Positions 1 through 9,559 of a stretch of DNA of 64,000 nucleotides are shown here, in pieces; the first letter of the stretch is position 1, and every line of letters starts with the position of its first letter. The notes below the pieces were generated by a model, which had not been told where the DNA came from, searched no databases, and worked only from the letters and a program-made list of their open reading frames with translations. The stretch covers positions 139,378 through 203,377 of the forward strand of contig JADFCV010000004.1 in assembly GCA_017161655.1 (NCBI GenBank), read 5' to 3'. This stretch comes from Candidatus Sumerlaeota bacterium. GTDB taxonomy: Bacteria; Sumerlaeota; Sumerlaeia; Sumerlaeales; Sumerlaeaceae. The position numbers were made by a program, and so were the translations under genes.

Positions 1-189
1 TCAGCCCGAGCCTCTCTCGCCAGGGAACGAGCGAGGGCATGGCCTCCAGATGATTTCTATTTTGAGGAGCGCGCCGACCTCGGCGCCGCCGTGACTGAGT
101 CACGGCATTTTTCGCTCTGGCTGCTGATTTCGTTTCCACTGCTTTCGAATGATTCACTGGTTGTTACGCTTCTTCAGAAATGGAAATAA
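1..189 (+). CDS. possible 3' end of an unidentified gene (partial)
   Basis: The forward frame beginning at base 1 is open up to a TAA at 187-189 and gives 62 residues with a charged start and a hydrophobic stretch near the C-terminus. It would overlap the converging foldase gene by 36 bases. A second forward frame is open to a TGA at 92-94, directly at a hairpin followed by T residues, and could equally be the end of the upstream gene. I cannot choose between the two and do not recognise either peptide. Confidence 0.25.
   Translation, partial: SARASLARERARAWPPDDFYFEERADLGAAVTESRHFSLWLLISFPLLSNDSLVVTLLQKWK
88..112 (+). terminator. possible rho-independent terminator of a gene entering from the left
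   Basis: GCCGTGA and TCACGGC form a 7-bp stem around the loop CTGAG, and ATTTTT follows at 107-112. The orientation fits a plus-strand transcript that starts outside the window. If the longer open frame through this point is coding, the structure would lie inside it and be fortuitous. Confidence 0.35.
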
Positions 190-2832
190 ACGTTTTCTGT
201 TTTCAGGGGTCTCTCGAGGGGTAGGCGTCTCTGCCGTGTTCGCCGAGGCCAAGGGGCGAGCAGGCGCTGGGGTGACCTTTGCCTGTGACCTCGGCTCGAT
301 ATTCTTCGAGGAAGAGCGAGCCCCTGTTGGTTTCTTTTCGGCACTCCCGACGGCTTGAGTTCCGGTCGGGACATCCGGATGCGGGAAGCGCGGGGTGAGC
401 CGCTTGTTGCGAAGTTTCACTTCATATCGCGCCATCGCTTCGTCGTAGGCCATGCCGATGATGCGATTGCGTACAGCCGCTTTCACCGCTTCCCGCGCTC
501 CTTCGAAACCAGGCTTTGGCTCTTCGATTTCCACAATTTTGAGCAGCTGGAACCCATCGCTAAGCTCGATAACGTCGCTCACGTCACCGGCTTTGAGATT
601 TGCCAGGGCTTCGGCTTGTCGGGGGGAAATAGGCTTCGACGCATCAATCCATCCAAGGTCTCCGTCGCGTTCGCGCGTGGACGAGTCGCTTTCGCGCCGA
701 GCCAGCTCCTCAAAGCTCGCCCCCTTCGCAATTTCCATCCGGATTTTCTCTAAGGCTTGACGGGCTTCCTGCTCACGTCCGGGTTGCTTTTCCTTGAATA
801 TTTCACGCAAGTGCAGGCGCCTTGAAGGGGCAAAACGCTCCGGGTTGGCCTCGTAAAGTTCCCGAAGCTTACTCTCGGGATAAGATTCTGCCATGGTCTT
901 TTCGACGAGTTTATCCACGAGCAGCGAATTGCGGATCTCTTCCATGATTTCTTCTTCGGTAAAACCTGCTTCACGCCAGGCCTTGGGCAAGTTTTGCGAG
1001 AAACGAGCCTTTCTCCGCTCCATTTCAGAAGCGACCTCATCGTCCGTCACGGAGAGTCCCCGTTCACGCGCTATAGCTGCCACGGCTGTTCGTTCCAGCC
1101 AATCCTGGGCAAGCATGTCCTCAACGGTCACGCGCTGATCCTCGTTCAATTTCACTCCACGCAGAATTTCGAATGCGCGCACGTGACGGTCTAGTGCCTC
1201 ACGTGTCAGCACCCGGTCGCCAACGCTCGCCGGAATAGCCTTGCTCACAAGCCTTTGCACAAGTTTCGCGTCAGTGCCGGACCGGGCGAGTTCCTGTAGC
1301 CGCTGCTCGACCACAGATTCGGTCTCTTTTTCTGGTTCGAATTTTGGAAGGCTCTCTGGCGGACGGGGAGTCGCTTCCGATGGCTGCTCTCCCGGCATGG
1401 CCGTGATTTTGGAGGCAGGGACAGTGGCAGGAAGCTCGGGGCTGTCTGTGACACTTCCGGTTGTGATCACCGACTGCGTGGCAACAGTCTCGACCGGAAC
1501 ATTGGAAAATGTGACAACCGCGCGTCCCTTGCGTACAGTAAACTCCCCTGTGGTGCGAATCTCCTTCTCGAAAAGCCTGGGCGTGGGCGGAGCCGTCCGC
1601 GCCTCTGCTGGAGCTCTTGCTTCCTCAGAAGCATTTTGCCGCTCTTCTTGCTTTTCCATGGCGGGAGCGCTTGGCGTGGAGGACGCTCTAGTGTTCTCGC
1701 TCGATGCGGAAGGCGTCTCGCGAACAGCAGTCGCAACCCCGGCGGAAGACCCCTCTGCTGGTGTAGGTTTGTTGGTTTCTCTGATTACTCCGGGGGGGCC
1801 CGACGCGAGGGCGGGGGAATCCATGGGACGCATGAGTTCATTCTGCTGCGGCCTGATGGTTTCTGTCGGGGCGGGACCAGATGGATTGCGAGGCGTCGCA
1901 CTGGGCCGCCGCGTTGCGAGGGCGGATTCTTCATATTGCGCTTGGGGCGTCCCTGAGGCCAGGGTGGGAATTGGCACAGTGCTACCCAGCATCTCTTTAA
2001 CAACCGGATGGTTAGGGTCGCTCCACTTCGGAGCTTTTCCAGCATCGGTAGCGAGGTTAGGGTCTGCTGCAGGTGAGGGCTCGTCCAGACCAGGAGAATT
2101 CGTAAGAATAGGATACGGTGTCTGAATGAGGTGCGTGGGAATATTTCGCACTCGCTGCATCACCGACGGCGTGCGTGTCGGCGCGGCTTGGGCCTGAGCT
2201 AGCTCACGTGGCACGGCAATCGGCGGTGGTGTGGGGACCGGCAATCCATTGTCGGAGCGCGTGCCTGCATTCTGCGGAACGATGTAGCGTTTGATCTCTT
2301 CAAGCGGATCCTTCTGGGCATCCCCCGACTCGTGGGTTGTAGCCCAGGCACTCTGGGCTCCGCTAGCGGGCGAAGCGCTCCGCTGAGATGGGGGAACCAC
2401 AGGAAGGTCCTGTGGTTCATTGCCGGTGGCGGAAGTTGCCAGCGTTGGCTTTTGGGACGTGTCACCGCTTGACTGCTGCTGCGGCGCACTTCCAGCACCG
2501 ATTTGCGCAGCGTGCGGCTGCGACAAGCTGCCCGCAAATGGCAGCTCACGCCGGGGAGCGGCATACGTAGCTTCGTCGGACGCAAGATCTGCATCGCCCA
2601 CAGGAGTTCGTAAGCTAGTCGCTTCCGCAGAGTGGCTGGACGCCTGCTTGTTTTTTTCAAGCTCACGTTGCACATCTGCAGGCAACGGAGGAGGTGTGCG
2701 CAACGACGTCTGGCCTTCCGAGCTGATCAAAAGCAGCGCTAGCATAAGCGCGCTGACAATAACCGCTATCGGCAACGGATTGCGCCACAAGTCTCGTGGC
2801 AAACGAAAACCTGTCGTTTTATCACTTTTCAT
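154..2832 (-). CDS. membrane-anchored SurA/PpiC-type peptidyl-prolyl isomerase with very long linker
   Basis: 892 residues. A short cytoplasmic N-terminus precedes one membrane segment at about 18-38. About 450 residues of Pro/Ser/Ala/Thr-rich low-complexity sequence follow. A SurA-like N-terminal chaperone region lies at about 535-670, with the pattern of a reading-frame-conserved DRVLTREALDRH start and helical ERRKARF segments. A parvulin (rotamase) domain at about 672-772 contains the family's typical GDLGWID and FQLLKIVEIEEP stretches. The tail is again Pro-rich and very basic at the end. By family it should isomerise prolyl bonds and chaperone unfolded proteins on the outer face of the inner membrane. 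The linker is far longer than in SurA or PrsA and could span the periplasm. No clear ribosome binding site precedes the ATG. The parvulin assignment is firm; the substrate is unknown. Confidence 0.85.
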   Translation of the reverse strand: MKSDKTTGFRLPRDLWRNPLPIAVIVSALMLALLLISSEGQTSLRTPPPLPADVQRELEKNKQASSHSAEATSLRTPVGDADLASDEATYAAPRRELPFAGSLSQPHAAQIGAGSAPQQQSSGDTSQKPTLATSATGNEPQDLPVVPPSQRSASPASGAQSAWATTHESGDAQKDPLEEIKRYIVPQNAGTRSDNGLPVPTPPPIAVPRELAQAQAAPTRTPSVMQRVRNIPTHLIQTPYPILTNSPGLDEPSPAADPNLATDAGKAPKWSDPNHPVVKEMLGSTVPIPTLASGTPQAQYEESALATRRPSATPRNPSGPAPTETIRPQQNELMRPMDSPALASGPPGVIRETNKPTPAEGSSAGVATAVRETPSASSENTRASSTPSAPAMEKQEERQNASEEARAPAEARTAPPTPRLFEKEIRTTGEFTVRKGRAVVTFSNVPVETVATQSVITTGSVTDSPELPATVPASKITAMPGEQPSEATPRPPESLPKFEPEKETESVVEQRLQELARSGTDAKLVQRLVSKAIPASVGDRVLTREALDRHVRAFEILRGVKLNEDQRVTVEDMLAQDWLERTAVAAIARERGLSVTDDEVASEMERRKARFSQNLPKAWREAGFTEEEIMEEIRNSLLVDKLVEKTMAESYPESKLRELYEANPERFAPSRRLHLREIFKEKQPGREQEARQALEKIRMEIAKGASFEELARRESDSSTRERDGDLGWIDASKPISPRQAEALANLKAGDVSDVIELSDGFQLLKIVEIEEPKPGFEGAREAVKAAVRNRIIGMAYDEAMARYEVKLRNKRLTPRFPHPDVPTGTQAVGSAEKKPTGARSSSKNIEPRSQAKVTPAPARPLASANTAETPTPRETPENRKRLFPFLKKRNNQ

Positions 2833-2971
2833 CGGTCATTTGGCTTCGAAGCGATGCTCGTACGTCATGCTGCGGAATCAAGCTGGATTCGCCTCGGCTT
2901 TTCGTGCAGTCTGGAAAATACGTTTTTTATTTTCCTTCGTTTTTGGCGCCTTGCTGAAAATCAGTTTCCTT

Positions 2972-4381
2972 TCAGTCCACGGCGCACACGTTGGTATCCG
3001 CCCCAAATGATGGGGGGTAGTGACCAACTTCATGCGGCATAGCCTGACGGGCATACCTTTTCAGCTTCGCCATATCTTCTGGGCGCATGGCTCCGCTTGC
3101 CCACCAGGAAATGGAATTGTTATGCAGCAACGGTTCCTCCGCCAGCGGCAGATGCGTGGTTTCCACGGCATGCTTCCACTCTGCAGTTCCTGGAATAGGC
3201 GAATACTCGGCAAGTCGCGGAGTGCCCCCTTCAGCCACAGCCAGATCCACCGACCGTTTCACTTCGTCCAGGGATTGTCCAGGTAACCCGCAAAGGATAT
3301 AAACTCCAATTTGTTCAGGCCGATAACCAACAGCCCGCAGGTTGCTCATGGCCTCGACAAAATGCTTCGGCCGGATCCGCCGGCCAAGTTTCTCCAGTCG
3401 CTCCTCACTTGCTGTTTCGAGACTCACTCGCACAGTCTCGAAACCAAGGCTACGCATTGCTTCAGCCACTTCACGCGAAATCATGTTCGCAAAAAGACTG
3501 TTCGGCGTATGGAACCGACATCGAATTCCTCGGCGATCCACTTCCTTCGCCCAAGCGAGGAAGTGTGACGCTGCATTGAGCAGTAACGCGTCATCAGCAA
3601 AAGCGATATCCTCTGCCCCCAACTCGCGCACGACAAATTCAATTTCATCGGCCACGCGAGTGGGAGATTTTGCGCGCCATCGCGGAAGAAGCTGCCCCGT
3701 CGCGCAATAAGCACAGCTGTAAGGACATCCGCGACTCGTCTCGATCATCACCGCTTTGTTCCAGCGCCGTAATTCCCAGGCCGGAAAGGGAAGCGAGTCG
3801 AGATTTGCCAGAGACGGTCTTTTCGCAGAACAAACCCGCGCCGCTTGCCCCGTGACACGTTCGACAAGCGGCAAGAGCGCTTCCTCAGCTTCTCCCCGAA
3901 AGACCACTGTCGCTCCTGTCGTAGCGCTCGCGTGTTCGTAACACAGCGTCGCGTACGTCCCTCCCAGGAGAACAGGAACATTTCCCCACAAACGCCGGAC
4001 AAGGCCGACGGCTTCCTGAACACCCGGATACCAATAAGTCATGCGCGAGGTGATCAAGACGACGTCAGGGCGCTCGCGGGCGCTCAGGTCAGCTTCAGCT
4101 ATTTTGGGGGGAATCCCGTAACGCTTGAAGCGCCGCGGAACCCACGAAATGGCGGGTGGCTTCTGGACCTCCTCAGCGTGATATTTGCCAGTATGGAAAC
4201 ATTTCTCTTTCGTGCACGGGGCAAGCGCAGGGTGATGCCGGTCAGTGAGGTCAAAGAACTCAACATGCCATCCAGCTGCTCTAAGCACCGCTCCCAGACT
4301 CAGCAATCCCACCGGACACGCCCAGAAGTCATAGGCGGCAAAGTCATAAATCCATGGGACCAGAAGCAGCGCGTGCGGCAT
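2972..4381 (-). CDS. B12-binding radical SAM protein
   Basis: 469 residues. The N-terminal 170 residues have the layout of a cobalamin-binding Rossmann domain (PVGLLSLGAVLRAAGW, later VPVLLGGTYATL). The radical SAM core carries CPYSCAYC with the cluster cysteines at 219, 223 and 226, and later the strand motifs IAFADDALL and VRVSLETASEE that are normal in this superfamily. The ATG is preceded by TAGGAG at a suitable distance. Members of this superfamily carry out methylations, ring contractions and other radical chemistry, and the substrate cannot be read from the sequence. The gene stands alone between a foldase and an amidotransferase, so context gives no further help. Confidence 0.85.
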   Translation of the reverse strand: MPHALLLVPWIYDFAAYDFWACPVGLLSLGAVLRAAGWHVEFFDLTDRHHPALAPCTKEKCFHTGKYHAEEVQKPPAISWVPRRFKRYGIPPKIAEADLSARERPDVVLITSRMTYWYPGVQEAVGLVRRLWGNVPVLLGGTYATLCYEHASATTGATVVFRGEAEEALLPLVERVTGQAARVCSAKRPSLANLDSLPFPAWELRRWNKAVMIETSRGCPYSCAYCATGQLLPRWRAKSPTRVADEIEFVVRELGAEDIAFADDALLLNAASHFLAWAKEVDRRGIRCRFHTPNSLFANMISREVAEAMRSLGFETVRVSLETASEERLEKLGRRIRPKHFVEAMSNLRAVGYRPEQIGVYILCGLPGQSLDEVKRSVDLAVAEGGTPRLAEYSPIPGTAEWKHAVETTHLPLAEEPLLHNNSISWWASGAMRPEDMAKLKRYARQAMPHEVGHYPPSFGADTNVCAVD

Positions 4382-4451
4382 AGGAGCTCCTATACAACAC
4401 CTCTAACCGCTCCCCAGGTGCACAATTCGTGAGTGCGTGGCGCACGTAGGG

Positions 4452-5180
4452 TCAAAGCGGCCGTCGTGTTGTGATTCGCCCCGTCTCGGCGACAAGAACA
4501 TCTTCCAGTAGATTCCCCACACCAAACCCAGTCAGCGGCTCCGTGCTCACAGCCGTGAGCTCACCTGTCTGGTGAACGTAAAGTGTGTAGTAATGTTGGT
4601 AATTCTGATCCACAGGTCCTTTCGCGGCGACAAGCTTCTTGTCGGAGAGCAGTAAAGCATTCAGCGAGCTAGCCTCGCATTCGTGCTTAACGGCCACTTT
4701 TATTGTTTCGGCGAGCGCAGCTTCCTCCGTGTCTCCATTGAAAATCCGATCCTGCACTAGCGCGAAGTAGTGCTCCGTGTCGATTGCGTTGGGTGGAAGC
4801 ATCACATGCCTCGGCTGAGGCAATCGATCACATCGCGTGATGCTGCCATTGTGACAGAATGCAAACGTGCGCCCGTCGAGAACAGCGCAGAATGGATGAA
4901 CTTTCACGAGATTAACGGGAGTATTTGGCGACGCCAGCCTTGCGTGAACGAGTCCGCTCGTGGCTTCGAGTTCTGCTATCGTCTCCAGCGGAAATTCCCA
5001 GATTGGGCGATTGCTGTGCGCCACAAACCAACCCGACGGAGTCAGGACAGCCAGTCCCCAGCCGTCGCCGTGCGGACGGCCCCACGGCCTGCATCCGTGC
5101 TGCGCCTGATGAGCAACAGCCCGCAGGAATGGTCCGATTTTCACCGGTTTCGCAGCACTAAATCCAACCATACGGCACAT
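4452..5180 (-). CDS. class II glutamine amidotransferase (YafJ/Gn-AT_II type)
   Basis: 242 residues from the ATG at 5180, which is preceded by GGAGAAG. An upstream ATG at 5219 would add 13 residues and bury the catalytic residue. With the chosen start the protein reads MCRMVGFSA, so Cys2 becomes the N-terminal nucleophile after Met removal, as in all Ntn-type amidotransferases. Further family motifs are HGDGWGLAV, LVHARLAS, HPFC and FCHNGSI, which bind and orient glutamine. The protein has only the amidotransferase domain, like YafJ and EgtC, so it should release ammonia from glutamine or a gamma-glutamyl compound. The acceptor is unknown. It is transcribed divergently from the FAD/Fe-S oxidoreductase gene. 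Confidence 0.88.
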   Translation of the reverse strand: MCRMVGFSAAKPVKIGPFLRAVAHQAQHGCRPWGRPHGDGWGLAVLTPSGWFVAHSNRPIWEFPLETIAELEATSGLVHARLASPNTPVNLVKVHPFCAVLDGRTFAFCHNGSITRCDRLPQPRHVMLPPNAIDTEHYFALVQDRIFNGDTEEAALAETIKVAVKHECEASSLNALLLSDKKLVAAKGPVDQNYQHYYTLYVHQTGELTAVSTEPLTGFGVGNLLEDVLVAETGRITTRRPL

Positions 5181-5317
5181 GATGTGTTCTCTTCTCCGCG
5201 AAAGATGCCCTAAACACATACCTAGGTTTCGATGGTCGTGTCATTCAAAGAGAACGTCAAGTAAGTGCGGATGCCTCGAACTCGAATAGTCCGCAAATGC
5301 CAGGCATAAGCTGAAAC

Positions 5318-8251
5318 ATGAGCGAACTAAAGCTGAATGCCGACGCCAAGGCACTAGAGGAAGCACTGCGACGAGAGGTGGTGGGGGAGGTGCGCTTTGA
5401 TCGCGCGACGCGCGCGATGTACGCCACCGATGCCTCGAATTACAGGCAAATCCCGATTGGAGTGGTGATTCCCCGTACCACGGAAGACGTGCTCGCCACG
5501 CTCGAGCTCTGCCGAAGCTTTGGGGCACCCGTTCTCAGTCGCGGTGGGGGCACAAGTCTTGCCGGCCAATGCTGCAATGTAGCTGTCGTTCTCGATTTCT
5601 CGAAGTATCTCAACCGCGTTGTAGAAGTAGATCCAGCCCGCCGCGTTGCAAGAGTTCAAGCAGGGACGATCCTCGATGACTTGCATCGTGCCACGGCTCC
5701 TTACGGCCTCACCTTCGGGCCTGATCCTGCCACACATGATCGCTGCACTGTTGGCGGGATGATTGGCAATAACTCCTGCGGCATTCATTCCGTAATGTCT
5801 GGCCGCACATCCGACAACGTGCAAGAGCTCGAAATCATCACCTACCGCGGCGACCGTATGCGGGTGGGGGCGGCCAGTGAGGAAGAGCTTGAGAAAATTA
5901 TCCAGGCCGTAGGGCCGCGTGGGGAAATCTATCGCCAGTTGCGTGACCTGCGCGATCGTTATGCTCATCTCATCCGCACAAGATTTCCACGGCTTCCACG
6001 CCGCGTGTCCGGTTTTAATCTCGACGAGCTTCTGCCAGAAAACGGTTTCAACGTAGCGCGCGCCCTTGTGGGCACCGAAGGCACATGTGTCACCATCCTT
6101 GAGGCCACGGTGCGCCTCATCGAAAGTCCGCCTTCGCGTTGTCTTGTCGTGCTCGGCTATCCCGATGTTTTTACGGCTGCCGAAGAGGTGCCGGAAATTC
6201 TCAGGTTCGGTCCTGTCGGTTTAGAAGGCATGGACGATTACCTTCGCCGTTTCCTGCGTCGCAAGAAGCGTCTTGGGCCAAACGATCATGACCCTCTGCC
6301 AGAAGGCACCGGTTGGCTTCTCGTGGAAATGCCTGGGGCGACTCCAGAGGAGGCGCGCGAACGAGCCGAAGCACTTATGGCCGCTCTTGAGCGTCGGCCA
6401 CATCGTCCTGCTGCGAAGATCCCAAACGAGCGCGAAGCAGCGCTTATCTGGGAAGTGCGCAAAAGTGGTCTTGGCGCGACGGCATTTTTACCTGACGGCC
6501 GTCACACGTGGCCAGGCTGGGAAGACGCTGCTGTCCCGCCAGAAAATCTCGCTGCCTACTTGCGGGATTTTGCGGCACTTCGTGATAGCTTCGGCTATGA
6601 AAGCGCACTCTATGGCCACTTCGGCGATGGGTGCGTCCATTTGCGCCTCGATTTCGATTTGCAGTCGCGGGAAGGCATCGAGAAATTCGTTCGCTTCCTC
6701 GATGCTGCGGGCGATCTCGTCGTGCGACATGGCGGATCAATGAGCGGTGAGCACGGCGACGGACAAGCTCGTGCACATCTTCTCCCGAAAATGTTTGGGC
6801 CGGAGCTTGTCGAAGCGTTCCGCGAGTTCAAAGCAATCTGGGATCCCGACAACAAAATGAATCCTGGCAAGGTCGTGGACGCCTTTGGACCTGCTGAAAA
6901 TTTAAGGCTGGGCGAGAACTATCGGCCATGGCAACCGCGCACGCATTTTCACTTCGCAGAGAGCTTCGGAAGTTTTGCACGTGCGACACTGCGCTGCGTC
7001 GGCGTAGGCCGCTGCCGGCGAATGGAAGGCGGCGCGATGTGCCCGAGTTTCATGGTTACTCGCGAAGAACTGCACTCCACCCGTGGCCGCGCACGAATGC
7101 TGCAAGAAATGATTCGGGGGGATTTCCTCACCAGCTCGTGGCGCAGCGAAGAGGTGAAAAAGGCGCTCGATCTTTGCCTCTCGTGCAAAGCGTGTAAAAG
7201 CGACTGCCCCGTCAACGTGGACATGGCTACGTATAAGTCCGAGTTTCTCTCACACTATTACGAAGGGCGATTACGCCCCGTAGAACATTATGCTCTAGGC
7301 CTCATTCATCTGTGGGCGCGGTGGGCAGAGCTTGCGCCTCACATTGCAAATTGGCTGGTACACGCACCTTTGCTGGGAACTCAGTTCAAGCGTCTAGCTG
7401 GCATTGCTCCGCAACGCGAATTGCCGCGGTTTGCGTCGCAAACCTTCACAAGGTGGTTTTTTGAACGTCGCCCCCTCGACGTGGCCGAAGGCGCGGCAAG
7501 ACGCGGGGCAGTGGCTGAACGGACAGTGATCCTCTGGCCTGATACGTTCAACAATCACTTCACTCCGGCGCCTTTGAAGGCTGCGGTAGAAGTGCTTGAA
7601 GCAGCTGGGTGGCGTGTGCTCGTGCCTCGAACCCCGCTGGCGTGTGGTCGTGCGCTCTATGACGCAGGCATGCTTTCTTTGGCCAAACAACTCCTGTGCC
7701 AGATTCTCTCAACACTTGGGCCGGAAATCGACGCAGGGGCACCATTTGTTGTCCTTGAACCCAGCAGTGCTGCTGTTTTTCGCGATGAGCTTTTGGGATT
7801 GTTTTCCGAAGACAAGCGCGCACAAGCGCTCGCTGCCCAAACCTATCTCCTCGCCGAATTTCTCGTGAAGAAAAGTCCTGAGTGGAAGCCCCCAGCCTAC
7901 GCACGTCGCGCTGTCTTCCACGCGCATTGCCACCACAAGGCTGTCATGCAGGTCAGTTATGACGAGCAGCTGATGTCTGCGATGGGGATCGAATTCAATG
8001 CGCCCGAGCCCGGGTGCTGTGGCATGGCTGGCAGTTTCGGTTTCAAGGTCGACAATTACGAGATTTCCATGAAGATTGGCGAGCGTGCTTTGCTGCCAGC
8101 TGTGCGACAGGCTGCTGCGGACGAGCTTGTTATTGCCGACGGCTTCAGTTGTCGCGAGCAAATTCGGCAGGCAACCGGCCGCATGCCGCAGCATCTTGCC
8201 GAGGTCATCCGCGATGCACTTCATGCCGCCTTCAACAGTCAACAAACGTGA
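5318..8251 (+). CDS. FAD-linked oxidase fused to Fe-S oxidoreductase (GlcD-GlcF / YdiJ type)
   Basis: 977 residues. An N-terminal FAD-binding (PCMH) domain carries SRGGGTSLAGQC and PDPATHDRCTVGGMIGNNS. An FAD-oxidase C-terminal domain with GHFGDGCVHLRLD and SGEHGDG extends to about residue 540. Next comes a cysteine cluster (CLSCKACKSDCP) at about 620-632 for a 4Fe-4S centre. The C-terminal half has CCG-type motifs HCHHK near 870 and PGCCGMAGSFGF near 896. Proteins of this build oxidise 2-hydroxyacids such as D-lactate, glycolate or D-2-hydroxyglutarate and pass electrons to quinone. The length fits the YdiJ type of about 1000 residues, which combines in one chain what GlcD and GlcF do in two. 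The exact substrate is not readable. Confidence 0.9.
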   Translation: MSELKLNADAKALEEALRREVVGEVRFDRATRAMYATDASNYRQIPIGVVIPRTTEDVLATLELCRSFGAPVLSRGGGTSLAGQCCNVAVVLDFSKYLNRVVEVDPARRVARVQAGTILDDLHRATAPYGLTFGPDPATHDRCTVGGMIGNNSCGIHSVMSGRTSDNVQELEIITYRGDRMRVGAASEEELEKIIQAVGPRGEIYRQLRDLRDRYAHLIRTRFPRLPRRVSGFNLDELLPENGFNVARALVGTEGTCVTILEATVRLIESPPSRCLVVLGYPDVFTAAEEVPEILRFGPVGLEGMDDYLRRFLRRKKRLGPNDHDPLPEGTGWLLVEMPGATPEEARERAEALMAALERRPHRPAAKIPNEREAALIWEVRKSGLGATAFLPDGRHTWPGWEDAAVPPENLAAYLRDFAALRDSFGYESALYGHFGDGCVHLRLDFDLQSREGIEKFVRFLDAAGDLVVRHGGSMSGEHGDGQARAHLLPKMFGPELVEAFREFKAIWDPDNKMNPGKVVDAFGPAENLRLGENYRPWQPRTHFHFAESFGSFARATLRCVGVGRCRRMEGGAMCPSFMVTREELHSTRGRARMLQEMIRGDFLTSSWRSEEVKKALDLCLSCKACKSDCPVNVDMATYKSEFLSHYYEGRLRPVEHYALGLIHLWARWAELAPHIANWLVHAPLLGTQFKRLAGIAPQRELPRFASQTFTRWFFERRPLDVAEGAARRGAVAERTVILWPDTFNNHFTPAPLKAAVEVLEAAGWRVLVPRTPLACGRALYDAGMLSLAKQLLCQILSTLGPEIDAGAPFVVLEPSSAAVFRDELLGLFSEDKRAQALAAQTYLLAEFLVKKSPEWKPPAYARRAVFHAHCHHKAVMQVSYDEQLMSAMGIEFNAPEPGCCGMAGSFGFKVDNYEISMKIGERALLPAVRQAAADELVIADGFSCREQIRQATGRMPQHLAEVIRDALHAAFNSQQT

Positions 8252-8333
8252 ATACATTCCGACCATGGAACATAGCAGCCCCTGATATTGAACTGCGGTG
8301 ATGCGAGAAACCTGCAGATTCCGGATGGCCGTA

Positions 8334-9476
8334 TTACACAAGATAGGTCACGACTGCATCAGCGCGGAGGAGTCCTCGTCGCGTAAGGCGCAAACGCCCC
8401 TCTTTGACCTCGAGAAGGTCTGCTTCAATCAAGTGAGCAAGGCGCTCCCCATACTGAACGAGAAGGTCAACGCCGAATCGTTCGCGGAATTCCTCTAAAT
8501 GGATTCCCTGCACAAGTCGAAGACCCATAAAAACGTTTTCGAGCAGGAAAATTTCTTGGTCCAGAGTGTCTGACAGATGCCTGGGCAAACGCCCACTTTC
8601 GATCGCTTCCTCGTAAATCTTTACATTTGTGGGATTGAAGTAGCGGTGCGGATAGACGAAAGAGTGCGCACCTGCGCCGAGGCCGATATAATTCCCTAGC
8701 AGCCAGTAATTTTCATTGTGACGCGAACGGCAGCCCGGCCTGGCGAAATTGGAAATTTCATAGTGCTCGTACCCCGCTGAAGCTAGGCGCTCGATGGTGT
8801 GTTCGAAAATTATCAAGCGGAGGTCTTCATCTGCCTGCCGAACCCTACCCTCTTCGAGCCACTTCCCGAGCCGCGTTTGATCATAATAAGTGAGCTCATA
8901 AACACTGATATGGTGGGGCTCGAATTCCAGGGTTTTTTCGAGATCGGCTTGCCATAGGGCAAGTGTTTGACCTGGCAGCGCCGCAATAAGATCGATGGAG
9001 AGTGCGCCAAAAAGGCGGGCATTTCGAATCAGCTGAATCGTTTCCTCCACCGAATGGCGACGCTCGAGGAGAGCGAGTAGTTCTGGCGTGAAGGTTTGAG
9101 CCCCGATCGAAAACCGGTTTACACCAGCTTGCGCGTAAGCATCCAGCTTGCGCAGGTCCGCTGTGCCGGGCTGCATCTCCACCGTGATCTCCACGTCGGG
9201 TGCGAGCTCTAGCCTCGAGCGAGCATAGTCCAGAAAACGCTGCATTGCTTGACCAGAAACAAGGCTCGGAGTGCCGCCACCAAAATAGATGGTGCCCACC
9301 GATTCAGAGGAAGAGAGATCACCGACCGCCAGCCAAAGATCAAGCTCGCGTGCGACGAGATCCAGCCACGAATCTGCTAGCGCCCCAGCTGCTGCGCCCT
9401 TTCCCAGGGTGAAAAAATCGCAATACGGGCAGCGCGCTTCGCAGAAAGGAATGTGGATATAGAGGAACTGTGCCAT
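8334..9476 (-). CDS. hemW: radical SAM heme chaperone HemW (coproporphyrinogen oxidase-like)
   Basis: 380 residues. The N-terminus reads YIHIPFCEARCPYCDF, giving the CX3CX2C cluster at Cys12, 16 and 19. It continues with the family motifs TIYFGGGTPS, RFSIGAQTF and ISVYELTYY, and a HemN-type C-terminal region (ENYWLLGNYIGLGAGAHS). Many annotations call this protein HemN. The motif set and the length of about 380 fit HemW, which binds heme and helps insert it, better than true oxygen-independent coproporphyrinogen oxidase. It lies 83 bases downstream of ruvC on the same strand and is probably co-transcribed with it. Confidence 0.88.
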   Translation of the reverse strand: MAQFLYIHIPFCEARCPYCDFFTLGKGAAAGALADSWLDLVARELDLWLAVGDLSSSESVGTIYFGGGTPSLVSGQAMQRFLDYARSRLELAPDVEITVEMQPGTADLRKLDAYAQAGVNRFSIGAQTFTPELLALLERRHSVEETIQLIRNARLFGALSIDLIAALPGQTLALWQADLEKTLEFEPHHISVYELTYYDQTRLGKWLEEGRVRQADEDLRLIIFEHTIERLASAGYEHYEISNFARPGCRSRHNENYWLLGNYIGLGAGAHSFVYPHRYFNPTNVKIYEEAIESGRLPRHLSDTLDQEIFLLENVFMGLRLVQGIHLEEFRERFGVDLLVQYGERLAHLIEADLLEVKEGRLRLTRRGLLRADAVVTYLV

Positions 9477-9559
9477 GCCGACTAGGTCTCTCTACAACTC
9501 CTTATGGGTGCGGAACATCGGCTAGCTCTGCAAATTTGGCGAGACAACAATCACTTTCG

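Noticed and set aside
1241-2125. 294-residue open frame on the plus strand
   Set aside because: It lies entirely antisense to the foldase linker, whose biased Pro/Ser/Ala codons open the reverse frame. There is no ribosome binding site and no recognisable domain.
2913-2935. AT-rich hairpin GGAAAATA...TATTTTCC
   Set aside because: The T run lies inside the loop and none follows the stem for the minus-strand gene it would end. It is more likely part of an AT-rich promoter region.
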